Of a stretch of 6,296 bases of DNA, positions 1 through 5,582 are shown piece by piece. How positions within the stretch are numbered: position 1 is the stretch's first letter; the number at the start of each line of letters is the position of its first letter. The notes beneath the pieces are model-generated. The model did not search any database. It saw only the letters and a program-made list of their open reading frames with translations, and was not told the DNA's origin. A program made the translations under genes and the position numbers. The stretch comes from Methylacidiphilaceae bacterium (lineage in GTDB: Bacteria > Verrucomicrobiota > Verrucomicrobiia > Methylacidiphilales > Methylacidiphilaceae), in the NCBI GenBank assembly GCA_028687155.1, contig JAQUAR010000099.1:1-6296 (forward strand), in the 5' to 3' direction.

Positions 1-1175
1 TGGCCCAACGCCGAGGCGGCGACCTTCTGCACGAGTTCCCCGAGGTCGATCTCGTCCTCGGCACCCAGAAGCTCCATGAGGCCCTGACCCAGGTCGAACG
101 GATTCGTGCCGCGCGTGCCGCTTCCTGCGCTGGCTCCCCTTCCGAGCCGCTCCGGGTCTTGGACGTCGAAGCCGAGCCAGGTTCGCAAAACCAAGTTCGC
201 GAGCATCTCCCCTCCCCCCGGAAGGCCTCGGCTTTCGTCTCGATCATGCAGGGCTGCAACATGCGCTGCGCCTTCTGCATCGTCCCGGTCACTCGCGGAC
301 CCGAGCGGGCGCGGCCGATGGACGAGATTACTGACGAGGTCCGGAAGCTCGCCGACCAAGGGACCCGGGAGGTGACGCTTCTTGGGCAAATCGTCAACCT
401 CTATGGCCGCCGAGAACTCCCCACCCTCCACGGCCGTTCTCCCTTCGTCCAGCTTCTGGAGAGAGTCTGCTCGATTCCCGGCATCGCCCGCGTCCGCTTT
501 ACCTCTCCGCATCCCATTGGTTTCCGCGACGACCTGATCGGCGCTCTCCGCGACCTCTCTCCCCTCTGCGAGCATGTCCACCTGCCCGCACAGTCCGGCA
601 GCGACAGGATCCTGCGGGCCATGGGGAGGGGCTATTCCCGCTCCCGGTACCTCGCACTCGTCGATCGGATTCGGGCCGCGGTGCCCGAGGCCACCCTTAC
701 GACCGACTTGATCGTCGGCTTCCCGGGAGAGGAAGAAGCGGATTTTGCCCAGACCCGGTCCCTCGTCGAGACCGTCCAATTCGACCAGGCATTCCTCTTC
801 CGCTACTCTCCGCGCCCAGGAACCAGTGCCGCCGCCCGCCCCGACGCGATCCGGGAGGAAGAGATGCTCCGCCGCCACCACGAGCTCCTCGCTCTCCAAG
901 ACGCAGTCGCCCGACAGAAGGCAAAGCAGCTCCTTGGACAAGAGGTGGAGATCCTCATCGAAGGCGAAAGCCGGAAGTCGCCCCATCGCTTCCAGGGCAG
1001 GACACGCGGCAATCACCTGGTTCTGGTTCGTGCCGAAGAGCGCTGGCGGGGAGAGCTCCTCCCCGTCCGGATCGTCGAGACCACGGGATTTACCTTTTAT
1101 GCGGAGCCTGTTCTCGCCGAGGAGACCGAGGAACGATCGCTCGGCGTCCCTACTCCTCGGGCGCGCGCCCGATAA
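1..1175 (+). CDS. miaB: MiaB, tRNA-2-methylthio-N6-dimethylallyladenosine synthase (5' end outside the window)
   Basis: Radical-SAM methylthiotransferase that adds a methylthio group at C2 of (iso)pentenyl-A37 in tRNAs reading UNN codons; cytoplasmic, with two 4Fe-4S clusters. The frame is open from position 3 and stops at TAA 1173-1175. The first visible residues are AQRRGGDLLHEFPEVDLVLG, the end of the N-terminal UPF0004 domain, so about 90-100 residues are missing upstream, including the cysteines that hold the second cluster. The radical-SAM motif CNMRCAFC follows, with Cys codons at 255, 267 and 276. LLGQIVNLYG corresponds to the MiaB signature (normally GQNVN), which separates it from RimO and MtaB. 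A C-terminal TRAM domain (tRNA binding) lies at about 910-1110, followed by a short Arg-rich tail. The last 26 bp overlap the convergent transporter gene. Internal ATGs such as 159 are not the start, because conserved sequence continues upstream of them. High confidence. Confidence 0.93.
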   Translation, partial: AQRRGGDLLHEFPEVDLVLGTQKLHEALTQVERIRAARAASCAGSPSEPLRVLDVEAEPGSQNQVREHLPSPRKASAFVSIMQGCNMRCAFCIVPVTRGPERARPMDEITDEVRKLADQGTREVTLLGQIVNLYGRRELPTLHGRSPFVQLLERVCSIPGIARVRFTSPHPIGFRDDLIGALRDLSPLCEHVHLPAQSGSDRILRAMGRGYSRSRYLALVDRIRAAVPEATLTTDLIVGFPGEEEADFAQTRSLVETVQFDQAFLFRYSPRPGTSAAARPDAIREEEMLRRHHELLALQDAVARQKAKQLLGQEVEILIEGESRKSPHRFQGRTRGNHLVLVRAEERWRGELLPVRIVETTGFTFYAEPVLAEETEERSLGVPTPRARAR

Positions 1176-2247
1176 AATCATACCAGGCGGCCAAAAGAGC
1201 GGCGATCACTGTCGGGCCGAGGAAAAGCCCCAAGAGGCCAAAGCTCGTGATCCCTCCCAGAGTCCCCAGGAGCACCCAGAAAAAAGGGAGATGGGCGGCA
1301 CCCCCGATCAGCCCCGGCCGAATGAAATGGTCGGCGACAAACAGCACAAGGCTGCCGAAGAGGAAAAGCCCGATGGCGAAGAGCAGGTTCCCTTGGGCAT
1401 AGAGCATGATGCTGACTCCCCCGTAGACCAGCGGCGCCAGGAAGGGAATCATCGCCAAAATCCCGGTTAAGCCTCCGAGGGTGACGGGATCGGCAATCCC
1501 CACGATCGCATAGGCGACTCCCAGCAAGATCCCCTCCCCGATGCTCACCAGGACCAGGCCGTTCACCGTCGCGCGAATCGCCGAGACGCAGTGGCGGGAA
1601 TATTCGACCCCGATTTCCCCCACGAGCCGGCGGGCGAACCGAAAGACCTGTCTCCCCAAGGCTTCGCCGTCGCGATAGAGAAAAAAGAGCGTGAGCAGGG
1701 TGAACGCAAGCACCTCCGCCCGCCGCAGCATCTGCACGCCGACCGTCCGTGTCCAGCGGAGAACGAAAGCCGGGTCCAGGTGTCCAAGCGTGGTCTCGGC
1801 CGCCCCGGGACTTCCCAAAGAAGAATTCCATGTGGAGAACAACCAACTCCCCACCGCCGGGATGTGATTGACCCACTCCGGGGCGGGCAGACCCGATTTC
1901 TGAATCGCCGCCAGCCAGCGCGTCAGCACCCGAGCCTCTTCCCCCAGCTTGATCGCCGCGTAGGTCAGGGGTCCAATCAAGGCGACGCCGATGACCAGGG
2001 TAAAGAGGAGGGGCAGGACGATCCCCTGCATCCAGTGCGGCGCGCGCGACCGGAGCCAGCAGTAGAGGGGCCACGAAGCAACGGCGATCACCAGCGCCCA
2101 AGTCATGGAGACAAGGAAGCCTTGGATCGTCCAGAACCCCAGCGCCACCAGGCAGAGAGCTAAAACCACCCGCGTATTGGCCTGGAACCCTCCGTTCTGC
2201 TCCTCCTCCGGCCCTTCCGCGACCGATCCAACCTTTGAAACCGCCAT
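1150..2247 (-). CDS. AI-2E family transporter (PerM/YdiK-like integral membrane protein)
   Basis: A 365-residue inner-membrane protein of the AI-2E transporter family (formerly UPF0118). Members are linked to autoinducer-2 export, Na+/H+ antiport or unknown transport, so the substrate cannot be assigned here. Hydrophobic segments lie at roughly residues 26-62, 74-98, 178-192, 222-250, 255-281, 286-308 and 322-355. Family hallmarks seen are LFFLYRDG at about 188, IPFLAPLVYGG at about 268, and near the C-terminus RPGLIGG followed by LGTLGGITSFGLLGLFLGPT. The soluble region at about 100-175 is the usual periplasmic insertion. The length is normal. The start ATG at 2247 is supported by an in-frame TAA five codons upstream, but only a weak, distant AAGG lies ahead of it, so translation may be modest. 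A terminator-like hairpin separates it from the upstream SDR gene, and the 3' end overlaps miaB on the other strand. Family assignment is secure; function is not. Confidence 0.9.
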   Translation of the reverse strand: MAVSKVGSVAEGPEEEQNGGFQANTRVVLALCLVALGFWTIQGFLVSMTWALVIAVASWPLYCWLRSRAPHWMQGIVLPLLFTLVIGVALIGPLTYAAIKLGEEARVLTRWLAAIQKSGLPAPEWVNHIPAVGSWLFSTWNSSLGSPGAAETTLGHLDPAFVLRWTRTVGVQMLRRAEVLAFTLLTLFFLYRDGEALGRQVFRFARRLVGEIGVEYSRHCVSAIRATVNGLVLVSIGEGILLGVAYAIVGIADPVTLGGLTGILAMIPFLAPLVYGGVSIMLYAQGNLLFAIGLFLFGSLVLFVADHFIRPGLIGGAAHLPFFWVLLGTLGGITSFGLLGLFLGPTVIAALLAAWYDFIGRAPEE

Positions 2248-2274
2248 GCTCGTGGCAGCTTATCCTTCCCGCCG

Positions 2275-2293
2275 AAAAGCGCTACCGCTTTTT
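2275..2293 (-). terminator. Possible bidirectional intrinsic terminator after the SDR gene
   Basis: A perfect 7-bp inverted repeat AAAAGCG (2275-2281) / CGCTTTT (2286-2292) with a 4-base loop lies in the 65-bp gap between the SDR stop codon and the transporter start. Read leftward it gives a hairpin ending in CTTTTC, 20 bp after the SDR stop. Only three of the pairs are GC and the T-run is short, so termination may be partial. It would separate the cyclo-ligase/SDR unit from the transporter. Confidence 0.4.
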
Positions 2294-2312
2294 CTTGAGC
2301 CTTGCCCCAGGA

Positions 2313-3020
2313 CTACTCCGCTCCGCGCCGCTTGAGCAGAATCTCCGCCGGCCAAGCCGCCGGAGAGAGGCGCAGCAGATAGAGCACGGTCTCTGCAATA
2401 TCTTCCGGCTGAAGATAATCGGCTCCCGACACCTCCGTCATCGGCGTGGCGACCAGGGCCGGACAGATCGCGACGGCCTTCACCCCGTGCTCCCTCCCCT
2501 CGTCCGCCAAGGCACGGGTGAGCCCGACGATCCCGAACTTCGTGGCGCTGTAGCCCCCGGTCTCCGCCCAGGCCTCGACTCCGGCGAGCGAGGAGACATT
2601 GCAGATTAGACCTCCCCCGGCAGACGCGATCCTCGGAAAGGCGGCCCGGCTGCACCAGAAAGTGCCGAAAAGATTCGTGTCGACCATCTCGCGAAAATCG
2701 GCCGTCGAAAGAGAGGCGACCGGGCCGAAGCGCCCGATGCCCGCACTGTTCACCAAGATGTCGATCCTCCCACGCCAAGCAGCGGCTCGTTCGATCAAGC
2801 GCTCGCACTCCTCTTCGCGCCGAACGTCGGTCGGGATCGCATTCCCGTCTCCCCCCCTCCCCCGGCAGAGACGCGCCACCTCTTCACACGGCTCCGGACG
2901 CCTTGCGGCGACCGCCACCGAGGCACCCTCTGCGGCCAACGCCAGCGCCACGGCCCTGCCGATGCCGCTATTTCCGCCGGTGACGACCGCAACCCGGCCC
3001 TCCAAGAAACCCTTAGCCAT
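2313..3020 (-). CDS. Short-chain dehydrogenase/reductase (SDR), classical type
   Basis: NAD(P)(H)-dependent oxidoreductase of the classical SDR family, 235 residues (typical is about 250), cytoplasmic, substrate unknown. Seen in the translation: the dinucleotide-binding motif TGGNSGIG at residues 14-21; Arg40-Arg41 after the second beta strand, which suggests NADP(H) preference; NSAG at 91-94 (the NNAG motif with the second Asn replaced by Ser); and a complete catalytic tetrad of Asn116, Ser144 (in NVSS), Tyr157 and Lys161 (YSATK). It resembles FabG-like and sepiapterin-reductase-like enzymes, but nothing marks it as fatty-acid FabG. The start is fixed by a strong TAAGGAGGAAGG Shine-Dalgarno ending a few bases before ATG 3020. 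That site directly abuts the stop codon of the upstream cyclo-ligase gene (12 bp apart), so the two are co-transcribed and probably translationally coupled. Family certain, reaction unknown. Confidence 0.92.
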   Translation of the reverse strand: MAKGFLEGRVAVVTGGNSGIGRAVALALAAEGASVAVAARRPEPCEEVARLCRGRGGDGNAIPTDVRREEECERLIERAAAWRGRIDILVNSAGIGRFGPVASLSTADFREMVDTNLFGTFWCSRAAFPRIASAGGGLICNVSSLAGVEAWAETGGYSATKFGIVGLTRALADEGREHGVKAVAICPALVATPMTEVSGADYLQPEDIAETVLYLLRLSPAAWPAEILLKRRGAE

Positions 3021-3032
3021 CCGCCTTCCTCC

Positions 3033-3623
3033 TTACCCTGCCCTGCGGGTCCGGATCACCTCACGCTCCGTGACCAATAGGTCCATCCGCTCGTCGTGCG
3101 CTTCGGCGGCTATCCCAGACAACTCCTGCCAGGAAAAGAAGAGACCGACCCGGGGGAGCCCAGAGCCGATCTCCGCCAGAGTCCGGTCGTAATACCCGCT
3201 TCCCCGCCCCAGCCGCATCCCGCCCCGGTCGAACCCGAGCCCGGGGATCAACACAAGATCCGCCTCGAGCTTCCGCCCCTTCTTTTCCGGCGAAGGTTCC
3301 CGAAACCGCAGAGCCCCTGGGTGCAGCGACTCCAACGTTTCGACCTCGGCAAACCCGAGGCTCCGATCTTTGCCGCGAAAAAAAGGATAAAAAACACGCT
3401 TGCCCTCCCCCCGCGCCCGCCCAAAAAGAAGATCGGTATCCGGCTCGCCGGGCAACGAAGCGTAGAGCAGAACCCCTTTGGCGCCTTGCCATTCCGGGAG
3501 AAGGACGAGGCGCTCCGCCAAGCACCGGCTGGCCGCCGTCCGCTCGGCCTCGCCATGAGCGGAGAGCCGCTGCCGAAGCAAGCGGCGCTGTCCCGCCTTA
3601 TCCTGGACCAAAGCACCGACCAT
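3033..3623 (-). CDS. fau: 5-formyltetrahydrofolate cyclo-ligase (5,10-methenyl-THF synthetase)
   Basis: ATP-dependent conversion of 5-formyl-THF to 5,10-methenyl-THF, which recycles the folate by-product that inhibits one-carbon enzymes; cytoplasmic. The 196-residue length is typical of the family. Visible features are the basic N-terminus with Lys9 and Arg13-14 (the family K..LR start); YASLPGEPDT at residues 54-63; and the hallmark nucleotide/folate-binding loop LIPGLGFDRGGMRLGRG (125-141) followed directly by SGYYDR. HDERMD at 176-181 matches the family's C-terminal HD..xD motif. ATG 3623 is preceded at short distance by GGATGAG, a moderate Shine-Dalgarno. It is the first protein gene of a leftward operon with the SDR. 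The candidate 6S RNA and its promoter lie directly upstream, the arrangement known from ssrS-ygfA (fau) in many bacteria, so readthrough of the RNA may be how the gene is expressed. High confidence. Confidence 0.93.
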   Translation of the reverse strand: MVGALVQDKAGQRRLLRQRLSAHGEAERTAASRCLAERLVLLPEWQGAKGVLLYASLPGEPDTDLLFGRARGEGKRVFYPFFRGKDRSLGFAEVETLESLHPGALRFREPSPEKKGRKLEADLVLIPGLGFDRGGMRLGRGSGYYDRTLAEIGSGLPRVGLFFSWQELSGIAAEAHDERMDLLVTEREVIRTRRAG

Positions 3624-3682
3624 GGCTCATCCGAATCCCGATTCCGGACTCGACACAAGGGGACATCGGTCTACCCTGATGA

Positions 3683-3714
3683 AAAAATACATTCGCTCGC
3701 AAAAAAGCGCGAGC
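3683..3714 (-). terminator. Hairpin plus T-run downstream of the candidate 6S RNA
   Basis: Read leftward, GCTCGC (3709-3714) and GCGAGC (3695-3700) form a 6-bp GC-rich stem around an 8-nt loop that contains a T6 tract. After a few bases a second T6 tract (3682-3687) follows. Either T-run could end transcription of the upstream RNA. The spacing from stem to second T-run is longer than ideal, and the cyclo-ligase gene 60 bp further on still needs transcription, so partial termination or processing is more likely than a full stop. Confidence 0.35.
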
Positions 3715-3716
3715 AA

Positions 3717-3893
3717 CCAGTGCGGCCGAAGCTGCCCTCCCTATTCGTGAAGCCGATGCAAGGGAAAGAACGAAACCCATTTTGCGGGCAGGCTCTTCTG
3801 CGGGGATTCTTCCTTGCGCAAAACCGCGGGCGGCTCGGACAGAGCGCCATTCTTCTCCCCCTTTTTCTCTCTCCTCTTCGGCCGCGCACCGGG
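3717..3893 (-). ncRNA. ssrS: Candidate 6S RNA (ssrS), directly upstream of the cyclo-ligase gene
   Basis: 6S RNA binds sigma70-type RNA polymerase by mimicking an open promoter. Three properties point to it. First, a strong leftward promoter lies at 3944-3973, with a predicted start near 3937. Second, three nested, colinear stems can be read by eye. Closing stem: 3876-3892 with 3717-3731 (CTTCGGCC with GGCCGAAG, then after a 2-nt bulge five pairs and two more GC pairs). Second stem: 3853-3861 with 3762-3770 (nine pairs, two of them GU). Third stem: 3817-3823 with 3780-3786 (CGCAAAA/TTTTGCG, perfect). Between the first two stems is an asymmetric loop of 14 nt on the 5' side and 30 nt on the 3' side, like the 6S central bubble. 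Third, the 177-nt core is the usual 6S size and sits just upstream of fau, the classical synteny. The true 5' end may lie as far as 3937, with processing. No covariance model was run; primary-sequence identity to known 6S RNAs is limited. A 53-codon ORF inside (3741-3902) is the alternative reading. Confidence 0.6.
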
Positions 3894-3943
3894 CTTCTTC
3901 ATCGTCCCCCTTCTTTTTTGCCACACAATTACGATAATTTTCC

Positions 3944-3973
3944 ATTTTAGCTCATCTTCCAATTCGTTGTCAA
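3944..3973 (-). promoter_or_regulatory. Strong leftward housekeeping promoter for the RNA / fau / SDR unit
   Basis: On the minus strand there is a perfect -35 TTGACA (3968-3973), an 18-bp spacer, and TAAAAT (3944-3949, five of six to TATAAT). The predicted transcription start is near 3937. It lies in an AT-rich island within GC-rich DNA. It precedes the candidate 6S RNA and points toward the cyclo-ligase and SDR genes; no other convincing promoter lies between it and 3623. It diverges from the tRNA promoter about 105 bp away. Confidence 0.65.
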
Positions 3974-4078
3974 AAGTAGCTACCGGAATTCCGCAGGTCG
4001 CTCCGGTACGGTTTTCTCTCCATCCTGGATACCGCCTTTCCCCGATCGGCACGAGGGAGCTGGAACGCCCCCAGCCGT

Positions 4079-4107
4079 TTGACATCCCCTGGGCGTCCGC
4101 CTACGAT
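4079..4107 (+). promoter_or_regulatory. Promoter of the tRNA-Thr gene
   Basis: A perfect -35 TTGACA (4079-4084), an optimal 17-bp spacer and a -10 TACGAT (4102-4107, four of six) place the start near 4114, about 8 nt before the mature 5' end of the tRNA. The very short leader is normal for a single tRNA gene. Confidence 0.7.
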
Positions 4108-4121
4108 CCCTTCATCCTTGC

Positions 4122-4193
4122 GCCGGCTTAGCTCAGGGGTAGAGCAGCAGTTTTGTAAACTGCGGGTCGTGGGTTCGAACCCCACAGCCGGCT
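4122..4193 (+). tRNA. tRNA-Thr (anticodon UGU)
   Basis: A complete cloverleaf of 72 nt without CCA. The acceptor stem is GCCGGCT (4122-4128) with AGCCGGC (4186-4192), all seven pairs. The D arm is GCTC-AGGGGTA-GAGC. The anticodon stem GCAGT/ACTGC holds the loop TTTGTAA, giving anticodon TGT (threonine, ACA codons and wobble). The variable loop is five bases, and the T arm GTGGG-TTCGAAC-CCCAC has the canonical TTCGAAC. The discriminator is T at 4193. The following bases are CCCA rather than CCA, so CCA is probably added by nucleotidyltransferase. It stands alone with its own promoter. An accessory, IS-rich region begins just after its 3' end, a common position for integration. Confidence 0.97.
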
Positions 4194-4246
4194 CCCAGAT
4201 TCAAAACCACAAACTCAAACGTTTCCTCTAGTAATCAAAGCGCAAT

Positions 4247-4746
4247 TCATTGTGACCGCATGCGACAGCGGATGTCGCCAAATCCCGACACGCGCCCCAA
4301 ATCACTGCTTAATTCCGTATGCAGACCGTATTCTGGAAGGACCGGGGAAAGACGGGAAAGCGCCAAAGAAAGGAAGTGGAGGACTTGGCCGAGCCAGGGG
4401 CGGAGCTGCCTTCTTTTCCGGGAGCACTCCCCCTCTCCGGCGTAAGTGGCCGTTTTCAACTGACGAATGTGGGTCCAAGAGGTCGCGCCGGGGCACATCT
4501 GTTCTCCGGCCTGCCGGAGCGTCTCGAGCGGCTCCAGGACTTCCTCTCCGTATCGAGCGGGCCTGCCTCTCCTTCCTCCCTCGGCCTTCTGTGCTCCCTT
4601 GCCGGACAAAAGCTTGATCGCATGGCCGCGCGAATAGCCCCACTGCTCGCAGAACTTCTCGAGCATCCGCCCCTTCGCCTTCCCCCCCGCCGGGCGTATC
4701 GCTCACGCATGCGCCCAAGCATTTCTTCCGCAACCCGTTGACTCAT
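4247..4746 (-). pseudogene. Transposase (integrase-type) remnant, frameshifted and truncated
   Basis: The minus strand begins with an N-terminal transposase-like region. GGAGG lies 8 nt before ATG 4746 but only 2 nt before ATG 4752, which favours 4746 as the original start (MSQRVAEEMLGRMRERY). After a run of seven G (forward C-run 4682-4688) the reading shifts. Adding one G would join it to KAKGRMLEKFCEQWGYSRGH, a helix-turn-helix region, followed by AIKLLSG, a basic GRRGRPARYGE stretch and LEPLETLRQAGEQMC. This layout fits the N-terminus of transposases with an rve (DDE) catalytic domain, where a GKRL stretch usually follows the MC. Here the sequence beyond about 4490 has no recognisable family match and soon stops at 4247, so the catalytic domain is absent. 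More indels may be hidden: the other frame at about 4400-4480 looks somewhat more protein-like. Remnant status is fairly sure; the exact IS family is not. Confidence 0.6.
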
Positions 4747-4767
4747 CTTCATGACCTCCGGGGTTCT

Positions 4768-4826
4768 TCGGTGTCAAAATTTATGAGTCAATTCGAGTTC
4801 GTATCCGCTTGTTCGGTTGACACCGA
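4768..4826. repeat. 10-bp perfect inverted repeat TCGGTGTCAA / TTGACACCGA
   Basis: TCGGTGTCAA at 4768-4777 and its exact complement TTGACACCGA at 4817-4826 are separated by 39 bp that include the stop codon of the HTH gene. A related GAGTCAA (4785-4791) lies 14 bp after GTGTCAA (4771-4777), the kind of paired motif seen at transposase-bound IS tips. It lies directly upstream of the transposase remnant, so it is either that element's end or an operator for the neighbouring HTH protein. Confidence 0.5.
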
Positions 4827-5048
4827 GCGAGCCTTCTTTCGGCCCTCCAGGAGGTCGAGGCACCGGTTCAACGTCTCGCGGCGGACGCGAGTTAGGCGCC
4901 CGATCCGCACTGTCCGCAACATTCCTTGCCTCTGGAGCCTCTGGACAGTGCGAAGCGAGACTCCGAAGTACTCGGCCACCTCGTGCAGTGTCCGCAGGCG
5001 TTCGTTTGGGTTCATGGCATGACTATGCGACGATCGTCTTCTCGACAT
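4788..5048 (-). CDS. Small HTH DNA-binding protein (excisionase / MerR-like HTH_17 family)
   Basis: An 86-residue protein with one winged helix-turn-helix of the excisionase type at about residues 18-66: LRTLHEVAEYFGVSLRTVQR, then LQRQGMLRTVRIGRLTRVRRETLNRCL. This is the usual layout of helix, turn, recognition helix and wing, with the aromatic/Arg-rich wing RIGRLTRV. Such proteins bind short DNA repeats as recombination directionality factors or small repressors. The ORF appears intact. ATG 5048 has GAGAG close upstream and AGGAG at a longer spacing. An in-frame ATG at 5015 (Met12) begins just before the conserved domain but has no visible Shine-Dalgarno, so 5048 is retained with doubt. The C-terminal tail (ARSVSTEQADTNSN) overlaps the inverted repeat. 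Neighbours are a transposase remnant and a recombinase remnant, so a mobile-element origin is likely. No partner integrase survives in the window. Confidence 0.7.
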   Translation of the reverse strand: MSRRRSSHSHAMNPNERLRTLHEVAEYFGVSLRTVQRLQRQGMLRTVRIGRLTRVRRETLNRCLDLLEGRKKARSVSTEQADTNSN

Positions 5049-5059
5049 GCGTCTCTCGG

Positions 5060-5245
5060 TCTCCTAGCCGGCGGGGCGGCATAGTGGGACACCTTACCCG
5101 CCTCGATCCCCGCGCAGCGCCTTCCCGGACGGTGAGTCCGTCGGCGATATGCTCCCTTGCTTTCCGCAATTTTTCCGCAGTGACGACCGGCATGCGGCCG
5201 CCTTCCCCTCCCGCGGGCGACGGCAGCGGCCAGCCCGGCCTTGGC
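5060..5245 (-). pseudogene. Serine recombinase (resolvase/invertase) C-terminal remnant with two frameshifts
   Basis: Three consecutive pieces in different frames on the minus strand reconstruct the C-terminal DNA-binding part of a Tn3-type resolvase/invertase. At 5239-5204 is AGLAAAVARGRG, the linker after helix E. At 5205-5108 is EGGRMPVVTAEKLRKAREHI followed by ADGLTVREGAAR, the start of the C-terminal HTH. At 5107 to about 5063 is IEAGKVSHYAA, the recognition helix. The order matches resolvase C-termini, which typically read GGRPP..., then ...G.S..E.AA...GVS..TLY.AL. Each junction needs a one- or two-base indel. A stop precedes the first piece, and the catalytic Ser domain is absent, so the gene is dead. 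It lies just upstream of the HTH gene on the same strand, which suggests both came from one lost element. Confidence 0.6.
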
Positions 5246-5255
5246 ATGTCGCCTT

Positions 5256-5582
5256 GTTTACGATGTTACGCTTTACTGCTCGAACCCGCGCCCTAACCGG
5301 CTCTTGAGAAAGCCTTCCTAATCGGCGCGAGGGCTCCCGGATCGGCAAAAAGGGGGAGGCTGCAGGCGTCCGCCCATCCGGTGAGCAACACGGCCGGGAA
5401 GCGTTCGATCGCCGCCGGGGGCGCAGCTCCCGCTCCTGCGGAGGCGAAGCTTGTCCGCCGGCAAAGGATCCCTTCGGTCTCGGGCTCCGGACGATCGCCG
5501 CATACTGCGAAGTAGTTTAAACGTAATGAAGCAATATTGGATCGAGCACTTGGTTTCCTGGATCGTGGGTACCTACATCGGA
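5256..5582. other. Gene-poor stretch with a possible degraded coding frame on the minus strand
   Basis: No intact gene is seen here. One minus-strand frame is open from 5595 down to a TAG at 5293-5295 (about 100 codons) but has no ATG. Its last part (FPAVLLTGWADACSLPLFA, then ALAPIRKAF) looks like the end of a response-regulator receiver domain, where a conserved Thr strand and a late Lys-Pro-Phe occur; here the Pro is Ala. This is only a resemblance. The plus-strand frame starting at ATG 5526 contains hydrophobic residues but is the antisense of the lipoprotein gene and is not called. Confidence 0.3.

Noticed and set aside
1178..2101. A long 307-codon minus-strand ORF
   Set aside because: It is a shifted-frame shadow of the AI-2E transporter gene, with low-complexity Gly/Arg/Ala composition typical of high-GC off-frames.
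3741..3902. A 53-codon basic ORF (starting MKKPGARPKRREKKGEKNG) with a G-rich site ahead of its ATG and a promoter upstream
   Set aside because: It lies wholly inside the nested stems of the candidate 6S RNA; its Lys/Arg/Glu-rich start comes from purine-rich RNA sequence, and no domain is recognised. Kept only as the alternative reading.
3096..3950. A 284-codon plus-strand ORF
   Set aside because: It is antisense to the cyclo-ligase gene and the RNA region; Pro/Arg/Leu-rich without any motif, and no promoter or ribosome site.
3970..4185. A minus-strand ORF beginning MGFEPTTRSLQNCC
   Set aside because: Its start is the antisense translation of the tRNA-Thr gene, a well-known false-annotation pattern (MGFEPTT...).
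4262..4279. Small inverted repeat GCGAC / GTCGC as a terminator for the transposase remnant
   Set aside because: Only 5 bp of stem, no T-run on either strand, and inside the reading frame.
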